Below the pieces are notes generated by a model. The model was not told where the DNA came from, searched no databases, and saw only the letters and a program-made list of their open reading frames with translations. A stretch of 64,000 bases of DNA, from NCBI GenBank assembly GCA_965223095.1, contig OZ244979.1, forward strand, positions 1,116,001 through 1,180,000, read 5' to 3'. Origin of the DNA: J054 sp965223095. Its GTDB lineage: Bacteria; Pseudomonadota; Gammaproteobacteria; Steroidobacterales; GCA-2729495. Positions 1 through 7,485 of this stretch are shown here, piece by piece. The number at the start of each line of letters is the position of its first letter. The stretch's first letter is position 1. Both the position numbers and the translations under genes were made by a program.

Positions 1-79
1 GGCCGACGGTCGTCAGCTCGAGGATCCGGGCCCCTTCGTTCAGCGCCTCAACCGTTTGTTACTGGAGCTGAGTGGCTAG
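1..79 (+). CDS. C-terminal end of an unidentified gene, cut by the window edge
   Basis: An open frame enters from the left edge (first full codon at base 2) and stops at TAG 77-79. It gives about 25 residues ending in EDPGPFVQRLNRLLLELSG. The LEDP...F...LNxLLLEL pattern looks like the last helix of an alpha/beta-fold hydrolase, where it follows the catalytic histidine, but the piece is too short to be sure. Bases 80-169 hold no further gene. Confidence 0.35.
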   Translation, partial: ADGRQLEDPGPFVQRLNRLLLELSG

Positions 80-169
80 CGTCGCGGCGTCCTCCCTGCA
101 GCTGTATTGTTGCTTCGCGTTAGGCCGCGGCGGCTGAATACTCAGGGATGGTCTTAGGCTAAGGTCGCG

Positions 170-796
170 CTAGCTGACCTTCGGGTTGAGGCTGTACGTA
201 CCGACCAGTTCGACATCCGCCAAGATATGTCCGGCGATGGCCAGCTGGACGTCGGCGGCTGTGAATTTTCCCTCTACGGGGCAGCGCTCTAAATCTGTGG
301 CATAGAGCTGAAAATGGTAGTGGTGTAGCCGCTCGTCGTTCCAGGGCGGACAAGGTCCCTCGTAGCCAAAGTAGTCGCCCCGCATATCGGGATCATTGGC
401 CATGAAACCAGTGTAGTCGTTAAGCCCCTGGCGTGATCCGGCCGGCCCCGGCGGGTCTTGTTTTCCCCCGGGCACGATGCCATTGGAACAAGCGCCCTCG
501 GCCAAACCACCATCCGCGGCTGGAACATCGACCATCACCCAGTGGACAAAGTCCGTGCGCGGTAAATCTTTGCGAATACTGCGGCCTTCTTGATTAAAGT
601 CATCCATAGAAGTGGGCACATCGCGGTCTATGCACAACAAGACCAAAGACTTGGCTTCCGCCGGTACGCCAGCCCAGCTCAAGGCCGGATTCCGGTTTTG
701 TCCCAGACGAATATGTTCCTTCGCATCGGCAACGCCGAAGGCGCAGGATTCGGGGATTGACCCGTGATGCTCGAAGCTGTCGGATGTCAGTTGCAT
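170..796 (-). CDS. YbhB/YbcL-type phosphatidylethanolamine-binding (Raf kinase inhibitor-like) protein
   Basis: This 208-residue protein has the PEBP fold signature: NPALSWAGVP near the N-terminus, LVLLCIDRDVP with the anion-pocket aspartate, DFVHWVMVDVP in the middle, and a late YEGPCPPWNDERLHHYHFQLYA block that carries the usual GPxPP-HHY core. Bacterial members are soluble proteins of ill-defined function; ligand binding through the conserved Asp/His pocket is known for the family. It starts at ATG 796 and lies 26 bases downstream of the aminotransferase on the same strand, so the two may be co-transcribed. The length is slightly above the usual 160-190 residues because of an insert around residues 70-120. 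Confidence 0.85.
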   Translation of the reverse strand: MQLTSDSFEHHGSIPESCAFGVADAKEHIRLGQNRNPALSWAGVPAEAKSLVLLCIDRDVPTSMDDFNQEGRSIRKDLPRTDFVHWVMVDVPAADGGLAEGACSNGIVPGGKQDPPGPAGSRQGLNDYTGFMANDPDMRGDYFGYEGPCPPWNDERLHHYHFQLYATDLERCPVEGKFTAADVQLAIAGHILADVELVGTYSLNPKVS

Positions 797-822
797 GCTT
801 GGTGCTCCGAAAATGACGTATT

Positions 823-2028
823 CTAGTGCACACTCAGTTGCTCGAAAACTTCCGGCAATACGCTGAGCAATTCGTCACACTGTGTTTGGCTGATGCTTAG
901 CGGCGGCGCAAACCTCAAGACTGTTGCGTGGGTTTCGCGCGCCAGAATCCCGCGCGCCAGCAAGGCTTCACTAACCGCCCGGCCTTCGAGTCGCTTGGGA
1001 TCGAGTTCCATGCCGATGAGTAAGCCGCGGCCGCGCAAGTCCTCGACGCCGGGATGGGAAATTTTCTGCAAGCCTCGCATCAGGTATTCACCCATTGCCT
1101 TGCTCTGGTCGATGAGATTTTCATCCATCAGCACCTCCAACGCGGCTTTGCCCACGGCGGCGGCCAAGGGGTTGCCGCCAAAGGTGCTGCCATGGGAGCC
1201 AGGTTCGAGCAACCCCATTACCGGCTCGGTTGCCAGCACGACTGACACGGGTATTAGGCCGCCGCCTAGCGCTTTGCCGAGCAGCAATATGTCTGGCCGA
1301 ATACCATCATGATCGCAGCCCAGCAGGCGGCCTGTGCGGCCTAATCCGGTTTGAATTTCATCGGCAATCATCAAGATATTGTTGGCGCGACAGATTTCAG
1401 CGCAAGCGGACAGGTAGCCCGGCGGCGGCACGATGATGCCCCCCTCGCCTTGAATGGGTTCGACGATGAAGGCGGCGGTATCGGGTGTAATGGCCTTAGC
1501 CAATTCGTTCACATCGCCATAGTCCACGAGTTTGAAGCCTGGCGGGAACGGGCCGAAATCTCGCCGGTAGTTCGCTTCAGCCGACATGGCCACGGCCGCG
1601 ATGCTGCGGCCGTGGAAGTTTCCGCGGCAGGCGATGACCTCGGCCGCATCGGGCGCGACGCCCTTCACCCGGTAGGCCCAGCGTCGAGCCATTTTTAATG
1701 CCGCTTCGACGGCTTCGACCCCGGTGTTCAGTGGCAACGCGCGATCCATATCCATCAGCCGGCAGACCTGTTTTAGGAACGGACCCAGCTTGTCGGCATG
1801 AAAGGCGCGCGATACCACGCTCAGGGTTTCGGCTTGTTCTTGCAGCACGCCGACCAGTCGTGGGTGCGCATGGCCGTGGCTGACGGCGGAATAGGCACTC
1901 ATGAAGTCTAGATACCGTTGGCCATCGGTGTCCCAAACATGACAGCCTTTACCGCGGGTCAGGACCACCGGCAGGGGTGCGTAGTTGTTCGCCCCGTAGC
2001 AGCGTTCTAGGTCTATGGCATCGCGCAT
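823..2028 (-). CDS. rocD: Ornithine--oxo-acid transaminase (class III PLP aminotransferase)
   Basis: This enzyme transfers the delta-amino group of ornithine to 2-oxoglutarate, giving glutamate semialdehyde, which links arginine catabolism to proline. The N-terminal GANNYAPLPVVL, the AYSAVSHGH block, the LPLNTGVEAVE motif and the TFGGNPLAAAV segment are the ornithine-aminotransferase versions of the class III motifs. The PLP lysine lies in LLLGKALGGG and the PLP-binding Asp in MIADEIQTG. I place the start at ATG 2028, giving 401 residues; a TTG three codons upstream is possible but less likely. ProC, which acts on the cyclised product, is encoded 3 kb away but not in the same operon. An acetylornithine aminotransferase role is less likely given the NTGVEAVE motif. 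Confidence 0.88.
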   Translation of the reverse strand: MRDAIDLERCYGANNYAPLPVVLTRGKGCHVWDTDGQRYLDFMSAYSAVSHGHAHPRLVGVLQEQAETLSVVSRAFHADKLGPFLKQVCRLMDMDRALPLNTGVEAVEAALKMARRWAYRVKGVAPDAAEVIACRGNFHGRSIAAVAMSAEANYRRDFGPFPPGFKLVDYGDVNELAKAITPDTAAFIVEPIQGEGGIIVPPPGYLSACAEICRANNILMIADEIQTGLGRTGRLLGCDHDGIRPDILLLGKALGGGLIPVSVVLATEPVMGLLEPGSHGSTFGGNPLAAAVGKAALEVLMDENLIDQSKAMGEYLMRGLQKISHPGVEDLRGRGLLIGMELDPKRLEGRAVSEALLARGILARETHATVLRFAPPLSISQTQCDELLSVLPEVFEQLSVH

Positions 2029-2153
2029 GACTGTCAATTTTCCGCAGCAATATCCGCGTCGATGTTATCAGGGTCGTGGCCAATCCGACTGGCGCCCCGC
2101 GCGGAAAGTCCGAATAATTCACCGTTTCGCCACGAGGAAGAAATCGCCGACCC

Positions 2154-2804
2154 ATGACGACGCCCCGCATCATTAGAGATGCTTTGGATTTGCATGGTCC
2201 CGCGGGCCGGCTGGAGGCCTTGCTGGAGGAGCCGCGAGATGCCGATGCGCATGCCGTTGCCGTGTTGTGCCATCCCCATCCGCAATTTCAGGGCACGATG
2301 CTTAATAAGGTCGTACATACCCTGAGCCGCGCCGCCAATCTTCTCGGCGTGCCGGCTTTACGCTTCAATTTTCGCGGCGTCGGGGCCAGTGACGGTGTGT
2401 TCGCGCAGGGTATCGGCGAGGCGGAGGATGCGGTGGCGGTGGCCCAGTGGGCCCGTGACCGCTTCCCCGCGGCCGAGCTGTGGCTATGTGGGTTTTCTTT
2501 TGGTGCCATGGTGGCTTGTCGTGCTGCCTTGACGTTGCAACCCGCGCGCTTGATATCCGTCGCGCCGCCGGTGGAGCGCATGGCCGATCTGTTAGCGGGG
2601 CAACAACCGGCCTGTCCGTGGCTGGTCATCCAGGGAGATCAGGATGAAGTCGTTGACTGCGATTCCGTGGTAGCGTGGTTTAACGATTTAGCGCCGGGGC
2701 CCGAATTGCTGATTTTGCCCGACGTGGATCATTTTTTTCATGGCCGCCTAAGCTTATTGCGGGAGACGCTCGTGGATCGCTTAAGCCAGGACGTATTTCC
2801 TTGA
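2154..2804 (+). CDS. Alpha/beta-fold hydrolase (dienelactone-hydrolase-like)
   Basis: The protein is 216 residues long. CHPHPQFQGTMLNKVVHTL at residues about 41-59 and FNFRGVGASDG after it are typical of the small YsgA-like bacterial alpha/beta hydrolases. The nucleophile serine sits in GFSFGAM (about residue 118), the acid in QGDQDEVVD, and the catalytic histidine in DVDHFFHG. There is no signal peptide, so it is cytoplasmic. The substrate is unknown. Its stop overlaps the TTG start of the TerB-family gene by four bases, which indicates translational coupling. It is divergent from rocD across about 125 bases that must hold both promoters. Confidence 0.8.
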   Translation: MTTPRIIRDALDLHGPAGRLEALLEEPRDADAHAVAVLCHPHPQFQGTMLNKVVHTLSRAANLLGVPALRFNFRGVGASDGVFAQGIGEAEDAVAVAQWARDRFPAAELWLCGFSFGAMVACRAALTLQPARLISVAPPVERMADLLAGQQPACPWLVIQGDQDEVVDCDSVVAWFNDLAPGPELLILPDVDHFFHGRLSLLRETLVDRLSQDVFP

Positions 2805-3256
2805 TTGAGAAGCTCAAGCGATTGTTGGGCGGCTTGACTGGAGCCGGTGACAGTGACAGTGACGAGGAAACCCGCTTAGACCTAGCCGTTGCCGTGTTGC
2901 TGGTTGAGATGGCCCGCGCCGACCATGACTTGGCGGCTATGGAGCTTAGCACCATTAAAGGTCTCTTGGAGAATACCTTTGGCCTGGATGAGGCGGCCGT
3001 CACTCAGCTATTGAATCAGGCCCATGCGACGGCGGAGGACTCGGTGTCCATGCATGAGTTCACCCGTGCCATTCACGCGGGTATGGACTATGACGAAAAG
3101 CTGCGCGTTATTGAAATGCTCTGGCGGGTTGCCTTAGTTGATCAGAATCTTGACAAGTACGAGGACTACTTGATTGCCAAGCTTGGTGAGTTGCTCTACG
3201 TATCGCGCGGTGACGTTATTCGCCTACGTCATCGCGTTATCTCAGAAAGTAGCTAG
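2801..3256 (+). CDS. TerB-family protein
   Basis: This 151-residue protein is a single all-helical TerB domain: LDLAVAVLLVEMARADHDL near residue 25 and the second half-repeat MLWRVALVDQNLDKYEDYLI near residue 106 carry the paired acidic metal-binding pattern of the family. TerB-domain proteins are often described as tellurite resistance proteins, but most are small metal-binding proteins of unknown role. The start is TTG 2801, overlapping the upstream hydrolase stop as TTGA; no ATG fits the conserved N-terminus. The C-terminus is basic (RLRHRV). The hydrolase-TerB pair is probably one transcript. Confidence 0.8.
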   Translation: MIEKLKRLLGGLTGAGDSDSDEETRLDLAVAVLLVEMARADHDLAAMELSTIKGLLENTFGLDEAAVTQLLNQAHATAEDSVSMHEFTRAIHAGMDYDEKLRVIEMLWRVALVDQNLDKYEDYLIAKLGELLYVSRGDVIRLRHRVISESS

Positions 3257-3292
3257 TTGTGATCTCTCTATAGGCCTGGCGGGGTTACACAG

Positions 3293-3787
3293 CTAGTCGG
3301 CATAAAACTGATGTTTGAAGCGGACCGAAAATCGGCTGGTTTCGTTGATCGGTGTCGCATCGATGTTGAATATTAGGGTCTCGCCATTGGCGACGGCGAT
3401 ATCGCCAATGTAGTAAACGGCACTACCATTTTTTACTTCTCTTAAGGTCAAGTTTTTCAATTGGCCCGTTAGGTTAGTTGCGCTGGCGCTGACGCTGCCC
3501 GACACAGATTGTCCGACGCTGCCGGACGCCTTTTTCACGATCGAGATGTTTAACAAGGCGCGATTCTTGCTACGCACAATATCGTACTGTTTGGCGACTT
3601 CCGGCTCTAATTGATCCGTGGTTAGCGCATTGAAGTGCAGCACATAATCGCCGAAATCCTTAGATGAAGCCTCCGCCGGCGCGGCCGGCGGGGCTGTATC
3701 ACTGGGGCGAGAATCCGCACCCGGGCTGCAGCCCGTCGCTAAAAAGCCCGACAGTAAAAGAAGTACGATATTTCTAGAAAAAGACAT
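3293..3787 (-). CDS. DUF4426-type lipoprotein
   Basis: The protein is 164 residues, with a signal peptide and lipobox (LLSGFLATGC), then a Pro/Ala-rich linker to about residue 42. The rest begins DYVLHFNALTTDQL and has KNRALLNISIVKK and IFNIDATP, which match the DUF4426 family, a predicted beta-sandwich exported protein. In Pseudomonas a DUF4426 gene lies close to the yggT/proC/metX genes, and the location here agrees with that. Function is unknown. It follows the broken DUF167 gene by about 33 bases and is probably the last gene of the yggS-proC-yggT transcript. Met-Ser-Phe at ATG 3787 is the only start that keeps the signal peptide. Confidence 0.75.
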   Translation of the reverse strand: MSFSRNIVLLLLSGFLATGCSPGADSRPSDTAPPAAPAEASSKDFGDYVLHFNALTTDQLEPEVAKQYDIVRSKNRALLNISIVKKASGSVGQSVSGSVSASATNLTGQLKNLTLREVKNGSAVYYIGDIAVANGETLIFNIDATPINETSRFSVRFKHQFYAD

Positions 3788-4014
3788 GGCTTAATCCCAG
3801 GGTACATAGTGCGCTTGTGACTATAAACCACGATTGTCGTTATGTCTTTTTTCCGCGGTTATTTTCTTGAGTAATTGAGGCGGTGTTTTCCTTGGTTTCA
3901 CAATGAGGAAGTCTTTGGTTCGACTGCGCCTACCCCGCAGCAGCGTGACTAGCGACGGACCGACGCCAAAGCTTTTGGCAAGATACCGGCGTGCCTGATC
4001 GTTCGCTTCGCTAT

Positions 4015-4045
4015 CGGCTGCTGCGGCTGTCAGCCGCAGCAGCCG
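4015..4045. repeat. Perfect 15-bp inverted repeat with one central base
   Basis: The arms cggctgctgcggctg (4015-4029) and cagccgcagcagccg (4031-4045) are exact reverse complements. It lies within the conserved LTAAAADSEAN part of the DUF167 remnant and touches the tandem repeat. No T-run follows on either strand, so it is not a standard intrinsic terminator. Confidence 0.9.
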
Positions 4046-4080
4046 AGTCGAGCCGAGTCGAGCCGAGTCGAGCCGAGTTG
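4041..4080. repeat. Four tandem copies of a 10-base unit inside the DUF167 remnant
   Basis: The unit agccgagtcg occurs three times exactly and a fourth time with one mismatch (agccgagttg). Its length is not a multiple of three, so gain or loss of one copy shifts the frame. It sits exactly where the two halves of the DUF167 gene go out of register. Confidence 0.95.
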
Positions 4081-4185
4081 CGGACGAGTGAGTGCTAGTC
4101 GCGATGAGGGGTTTGTATGCGTAGGCGAAGTATTAGGTTTTCACCATGCCATTCGCCGCCCACGATGGCTGGCCGCCGCATGTGT

Positions 4186-4767
4186 CTAGAGGGGCTGGCC
4201 CACCGCGGTACAGGCCAAGCCGGCCATCACGCGTCCAATGGGTAATAGCATGGTCACGGCTTGAATGCCGATCAGGGCAAACAGGGGTGACAAATCCAGG
4301 CCGCCGATGGGCGGAATTACGCGCCGGAGCGGCGCAAGAACGGGTTCTACAATCGCGGCCAGCAAACTCACCGCTGGATTGTATCCGCCTGGTGATACCC
4401 AGCTCAGTATGACGTAAATCAAAACCGCGAATAGGCAGATACGCAGGCTGACTTGAACAATGCGCAGTATCGAGATGCCCATGAGTTGCAGTGGATCGAC
4501 ATCACCGACACAGGCGAAATTCACCAGCACCACGGTCATCAGCACTTGCAGTCCTAGAATAACCAGCAATGTGGCCGTGTCGATACTGCCCATGGCGGGC
4601 AGCACTCTGCGCAGCGGAATAACTAGCGGATTCGTAACGCGCAGGATGAACTGACTCAGGGGGTTTTGAAAATCGGCTCGTACCCACTGCAAAACTAGAC
4701 GCAGCAAGAAGCAAATGATGTAGAGATCAATCAGGCTACGAAATATAAAGATTAGAGCGTCCGGCAT
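4186..4767 (-). CDS. yggT: YggT-family integral membrane protein
   Basis: The protein is 193 residues with two YggT repeats. The first has LIDLYIICFLLRLVLQW and NPLSQFILRVTNPLVIPLRR; the second has LIYVILSWVSPGG and PVLAPLRRVIPPIGGLDLSP. Each repeat gives two membrane helices with a conserved PxxxPxRRxxP loop. The family is linked to osmotic and membrane-protein functions in bacteria and to thylakoid CCB3 proteins, but no biochemical role is settled. It lies 43 bases downstream of proC and 4 bases upstream of the broken DUF167 gene, as in the common yggS-proC-yggT-yggU cluster. Confidence 0.9.
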   Translation of the reverse strand: MPDALIFIFRSLIDLYIICFLLRLVLQWVRADFQNPLSQFILRVTNPLVIPLRRVLPAMGSIDTATLLVILGLQVLMTVVLVNFACVGDVDPLQLMGISILRIVQVSLRICLFAVLIYVILSWVSPGGYNPAVSLLAAIVEPVLAPLRRVIPPIGGLDLSPLFALIGIQAVTMLLPIGRVMAGLACTAVGQPL

Positions 4768-4810
4768 GGTTTCCTCTACTTCCTAAGGTCCGCCGTCACG
4801 CTTGATTGGT

Positions 4811-5626
4811 TTACCGGCCCAATTCCAGCGATCGTTTGTGTGCGGCGGTGATGGCTTTGCGCACGATATCACGAAGCCCGGCTTCTTCTAGTGCCTCGAT
4901 GGCGGCCGCCGTGGTTCCGCCTGGGGAGGTCACGCTTGCGCGTAGCCTTTCAGGCGAGTTGTCGATTTCGCGAGCCGCAAGGCCCGCGCCGTAGCCAGTT
5001 TCCACCGCCAGTTGGCGTGCCAGGGCGGCGGGAAGTCCCAATTCACGGGCGCAGTCTTCCATGATTTCCATCAACAAGTAGAAGTACGCCGGACCGCTCC
5101 CTGAAATAGCCGTGACGGCATCGATCAGGCGTTCATCGGCGACCCAGCCCGCTTGCCCCGTCGCCCCCATGACATATTCGGCTTGATCACGCTGGTTTGC
5201 TCGGAGCTCGCCCTTGGTGACCAAGGCCGCCATACCGGCACCCACGGCCGCCGGTTGGTTGGGCATGGACCGGACGATGCTGGCGTCTTCGCCCAGCGAT
5301 TCTCTCAGCTGCTGCAATGAAATGCCCGCCGCTATCGAGAGAATCAATTGCCCTGCTGGTCGCGGGCCCAACCGGTCCAAGACCTTGGCCATGACCTGCG
5401 GCTTGACGGCCAGTACCAAAATGTCCGCATTTTGAGCGACAGACTCGTTGTCCGCGCTTAGGCCCACAGCCGGATTCAGATCCGCGATGAGCTGCCGTTG
5501 TTCTTTGCTGGGATCTGCAATTAGCAGGCGGTCGGCAGGATGCCCGCTACGCAATAATCCGGCGACGATTGCGCGCGCCATGTTGCCACCGCCAACAAAT
5601 CCAATCTTAAGTTGTTTGGGATTCAT
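4811..5626 (-). CDS. proC: Pyrroline-5-carboxylate reductase
   Basis: This enzyme reduces 1-pyrroline-5-carboxylate to proline with NAD(P)H, the last step of proline synthesis. The N-terminal Rossmann motif is KIGFVGGGNMARAIVAGLL, VLAVKPQVM follows, and the C-terminal catalytic signature is AITAISGSGPAYFYLLME with VTSPGGTTAAAIEAL. The frame is open upstream to 5659, but ATG 5626 is the better start: it places the dinucleotide-binding strand at residue 7, gives the usual 271 residues, and has a purine-rich GGAGCGAGAG ahead of it. It overlaps the 3' end of yggS by 20 bases. Confidence 0.95.
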   Translation of the reverse strand: MNPKQLKIGFVGGGNMARAIVAGLLRSGHPADRLLIADPSKEQRQLIADLNPAVGLSADNESVAQNADILVLAVKPQVMAKVLDRLGPRPAGQLILSIAAGISLQQLRESLGEDASIVRSMPNQPAAVGAGMAALVTKGELRANQRDQAEYVMGATGQAGWVADERLIDAVTAISGSGPAYFYLLMEIMEDCARELGLPAALARQLAVETGYGAGLAAREIDNSPERLRASVTSPGGTTAAAIEALEEAGLRDIVRKAITAAHKRSLELGR

Positions 5627-6338
5627 CGCTCGCTCTCGCTCCGAACAAGTCGGTACCAATACGCAACATGGTGCTGCCTTCTTGAATGGCCGCTTCTAGA
5701 TCGCCGGACATACCCATGGATAGGGTATCCAAATCATGACCACGGGTCTGCAATGCTTCATATAGGCGCCTGGCGTCGGCAAATTCTTTGCGCAATTCCG
5801 TTGCCGAATGTCCCGATAGGGGCATGATCATCAATCCTCGCAATCTTAGACGCGGCAATTTCACCAGCTGGTCCGCGAGTTCGAAAACTCGTGTCGGCGG
5901 CACGCCGCCGCGGCTACCATTTTTGGCTTGGACTTGCAGGCAAACATTTAGATTAGCAGCTTGTTCCGGTCGTTGTTCCGCCAGCCGCGTTGCGATTCTC
6001 AAATCGCCAATGCTTTGTACCCAACTAAAACTACTGGCGATGGCCCGGGTCTTGTTCGACTGAATTTGGCCAATAAAATGCCAATGAGCAGATCCGATGG
6101 CCGCGATTTTTGGCTCCGCCTCTTGCAGATAGTTTTCGCCAAAATGCCGCAGGCCCAAAGCCAGGCAGGCCTCGATACTCGCGATGGGTTGCCGCTTGCT
6201 AACCCCCAGTATGCCGATCTCGCCCGGTTTGCGGCCGGCCGCCTCGCAGGCCTTGGCGATCCGGGTCTGTAAACGATCTAGTTGTTCCGTGATTCGCGTC
6301 ACGACCCCCCGCTGGTCAATGGCTATACTATGTTTCAC
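5607..6338 (-). CDS. yggS: YggS-family pyridoxal-5'-phosphate homeostasis protein
   Basis: This 243-residue protein is the PLP-binding TIM-barrel protein that keeps free PLP and related amino/keto acids balanced. The PLP lysine is in ILGVSKRQP; HFGENYLQEAEPK, HWHFIGQIQSNK and LMIMPL are the family blocks, and LSMGMSGDLEAAIQEGSTMLRIG near the end binds the phosphate. The ATG at 6338 is 65 bases from pilT on the other strand, so promoters for both directions lie in 6339-6403. It heads the yggS-proC-yggT unit. Confidence 0.93.
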   Translation of the reverse strand: MKHSIAIDQRGVVTRITEQLDRLQTRIAKACEAAGRKPGEIGILGVSKRQPIASIEACLALGLRHFGENYLQEAEPKIAAIGSAHWHFIGQIQSNKTRAIASSFSWVQSIGDLRIATRLAEQRPEQAANLNVCLQVQAKNGSRGGVPPTRVFELADQLVKLPRLRLRGLMIMPLSGHSATELRKEFADARRLYEALQTRGHDLDTLSMGMSGDLEAAIQEGSTMLRIGTDLFGARASDESQTT

Positions 6339-6403
6339 GTCCTGCCTTGTTATGGTAAGTCGCGCGGCGGGAAGCTAAATAACTTATTGATTCGGATATA
6401 GAA

Positions 6404-7444
6404 ATGGCTGTCGATATCGCCCAGTTACTGGCATTTTCCGTAAAGAACAACGCATCTGACCTGCACCTGTCGGCTGGAGTTCCGCCGATGATACGGGTCG
6501 ACGGCGACGTGAAGCGTATCAACATGCCGGCACTCTCGCATAAAGAAGTGCACAGCATGGTGTACGACATCATGAATGATAAGCAGCGCAAGGACTTTGA
6601 AGAGTTCTTCGAGACTGACTTTTCATTCGAGATTCCCAAATTGGCACGATTCCGCGTCAATGCGTTTAACCAGGCGCGAGGTGCGGGCGCTGTTTTCCGA
6701 ACCATTCCTTCGGAAATATTGAGCTTGGATGATCTGGGCGCGCCGGCCATTTTTAAAGATATCGCCATGTATCCGCGGGGTATCGTTTTGGTGACGGGGC
6801 CAACAGGCTCCGGTAAGTCAACGACCCTGGCGGCGATGGTCGACTATATCAACGACCATAAACCTGATCATGTTCTGACCATTGAAGACCCCATTGAGTT
6901 CGTGCATGAGAGTAAGCGTTCATTGATCAATCAGCGTGAAGTGCATCGTGACACCTTGGGGTTTGCTGAGGCGCTTCGCTCGGCTTTACGAGAAGATCCG
7001 GATGTCATCCTCGTTGGTGAAATGCGTGACTTGGAAACCATTCGGCTTGCGCTGACGGCTGCGGAAACTGGTCATCTCGTGTTCGGCACCTTGCATACAA
7101 GTTCCGCGGCCAAAACCATCGACCGAGTGGTTGATGTCTTTCCGGCGGCGGAAAAAGAAATGGTGCGCTCAATGCTTTCCGAGTCGCTGCGATCAGTCAT
7201 TTCGCAAACGCTGCTGAAGCGAATTGGCGGTGGGCGCGTTGCGGCCCATGAAATCATGATTGGCACACCGGCCATTCGCAATTTGATTCGTGAAGGCAAG
7301 ATTGCGCAGATGTACTCGGCCATCCAAACGGGCCAGGCAGCAGGGATGCATACGCTGGACCAGAATCTCCAGGAACTCTTGCGCAAGGGTGTGATTAGCA
7401 AGGAAGAGGCGCGCTTTAAGGCTTCTAACAAGGACGAATTCTAA
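6404..7444 (+). CDS. pilT: Type IV pilus retraction ATPase PilT
   Basis: PilT is the cytoplasmic hexameric motor that depolymerises the type IV pilus and drives twitching. The 346-residue protein has the N-terminal ASDLHLSAGVPPMIRVDGDV module, Walker A GPTGSGKST (about residues 132-140), the Asp box with ILTIEDPIEFVH, Walker B VILVGEMRDLET and the His box TGHLVFGTLHTSS. AIRNLIREGKIAQM near the end is the conserved AIRNLIRE motif needed for retraction in known PilT proteins. It is followed by two more ATPases of the same family on the same strand with gaps of 41 and 32 bases, which suggests an operon. Confidence 0.96.
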   Translation: MAVDIAQLLAFSVKNNASDLHLSAGVPPMIRVDGDVKRINMPALSHKEVHSMVYDIMNDKQRKDFEEFFETDFSFEIPKLARFRVNAFNQARGAGAVFRTIPSEILSLDDLGAPAIFKDIAMYPRGIVLVTGPTGSGKSTTLAAMVDYINDHKPDHVLTIEDPIEFVHESKRSLINQREVHRDTLGFAEALRSALREDPDVILVGEMRDLETIRLALTAAETGHLVFGTLHTSSAAKTIDRVVDVFPAAEKEMVRSMLSESLRSVISQTLLKRIGGGRVAAHEIMIGTPAIRNLIREGKIAQMYSAIQTGQAAGMHTLDQNLQELLRKGVISKEEARFKASNKDEF

Positions 7445-7485
7445 ATCCGCCCTAAACCTAAACAAGGATGTAAGAGGTAACAAGT

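Larger units (their letters stand above)
3821..4181 (-). pseudogene. yggU: Disrupted DUF167 (YggU-like) gene
   Basis: Both halves of a DUF167 protein can be read but not in one frame. From ATG 4181, four bases after the yggT stop, the first frame gives WHGENLILRLRIQTPHRD and then hits TAG at 4095-4097; this matches the family start (W-x-G-x-x-L-x-L-R-L-x-I-Q). The second half is in the +1 frame from about 4045: RLLRLTA, then SEANDQARRYLAKSFGV, then LVTLLRGRRSRTK, ending at TAG 3821-3823. This matches the family core (ApPvdGkAN...LAk.fGV...V.l..G..sR.K). Between the halves lie four copies of a 10-base repeat. One stop plus a repeat of non-triplet length separate the halves, so no full protein can be made. 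An assembly error in the repeat cannot be excluded. Order yggT-yggU is normal for gammaproteobacteria. Confidence 0.8.

Noticed and set aside
4015..4045. Palindrome read as a transcription terminator
   Set aside because: No T-run follows on either strand, and the sequence codes for a conserved part of the DUF167 remnant.
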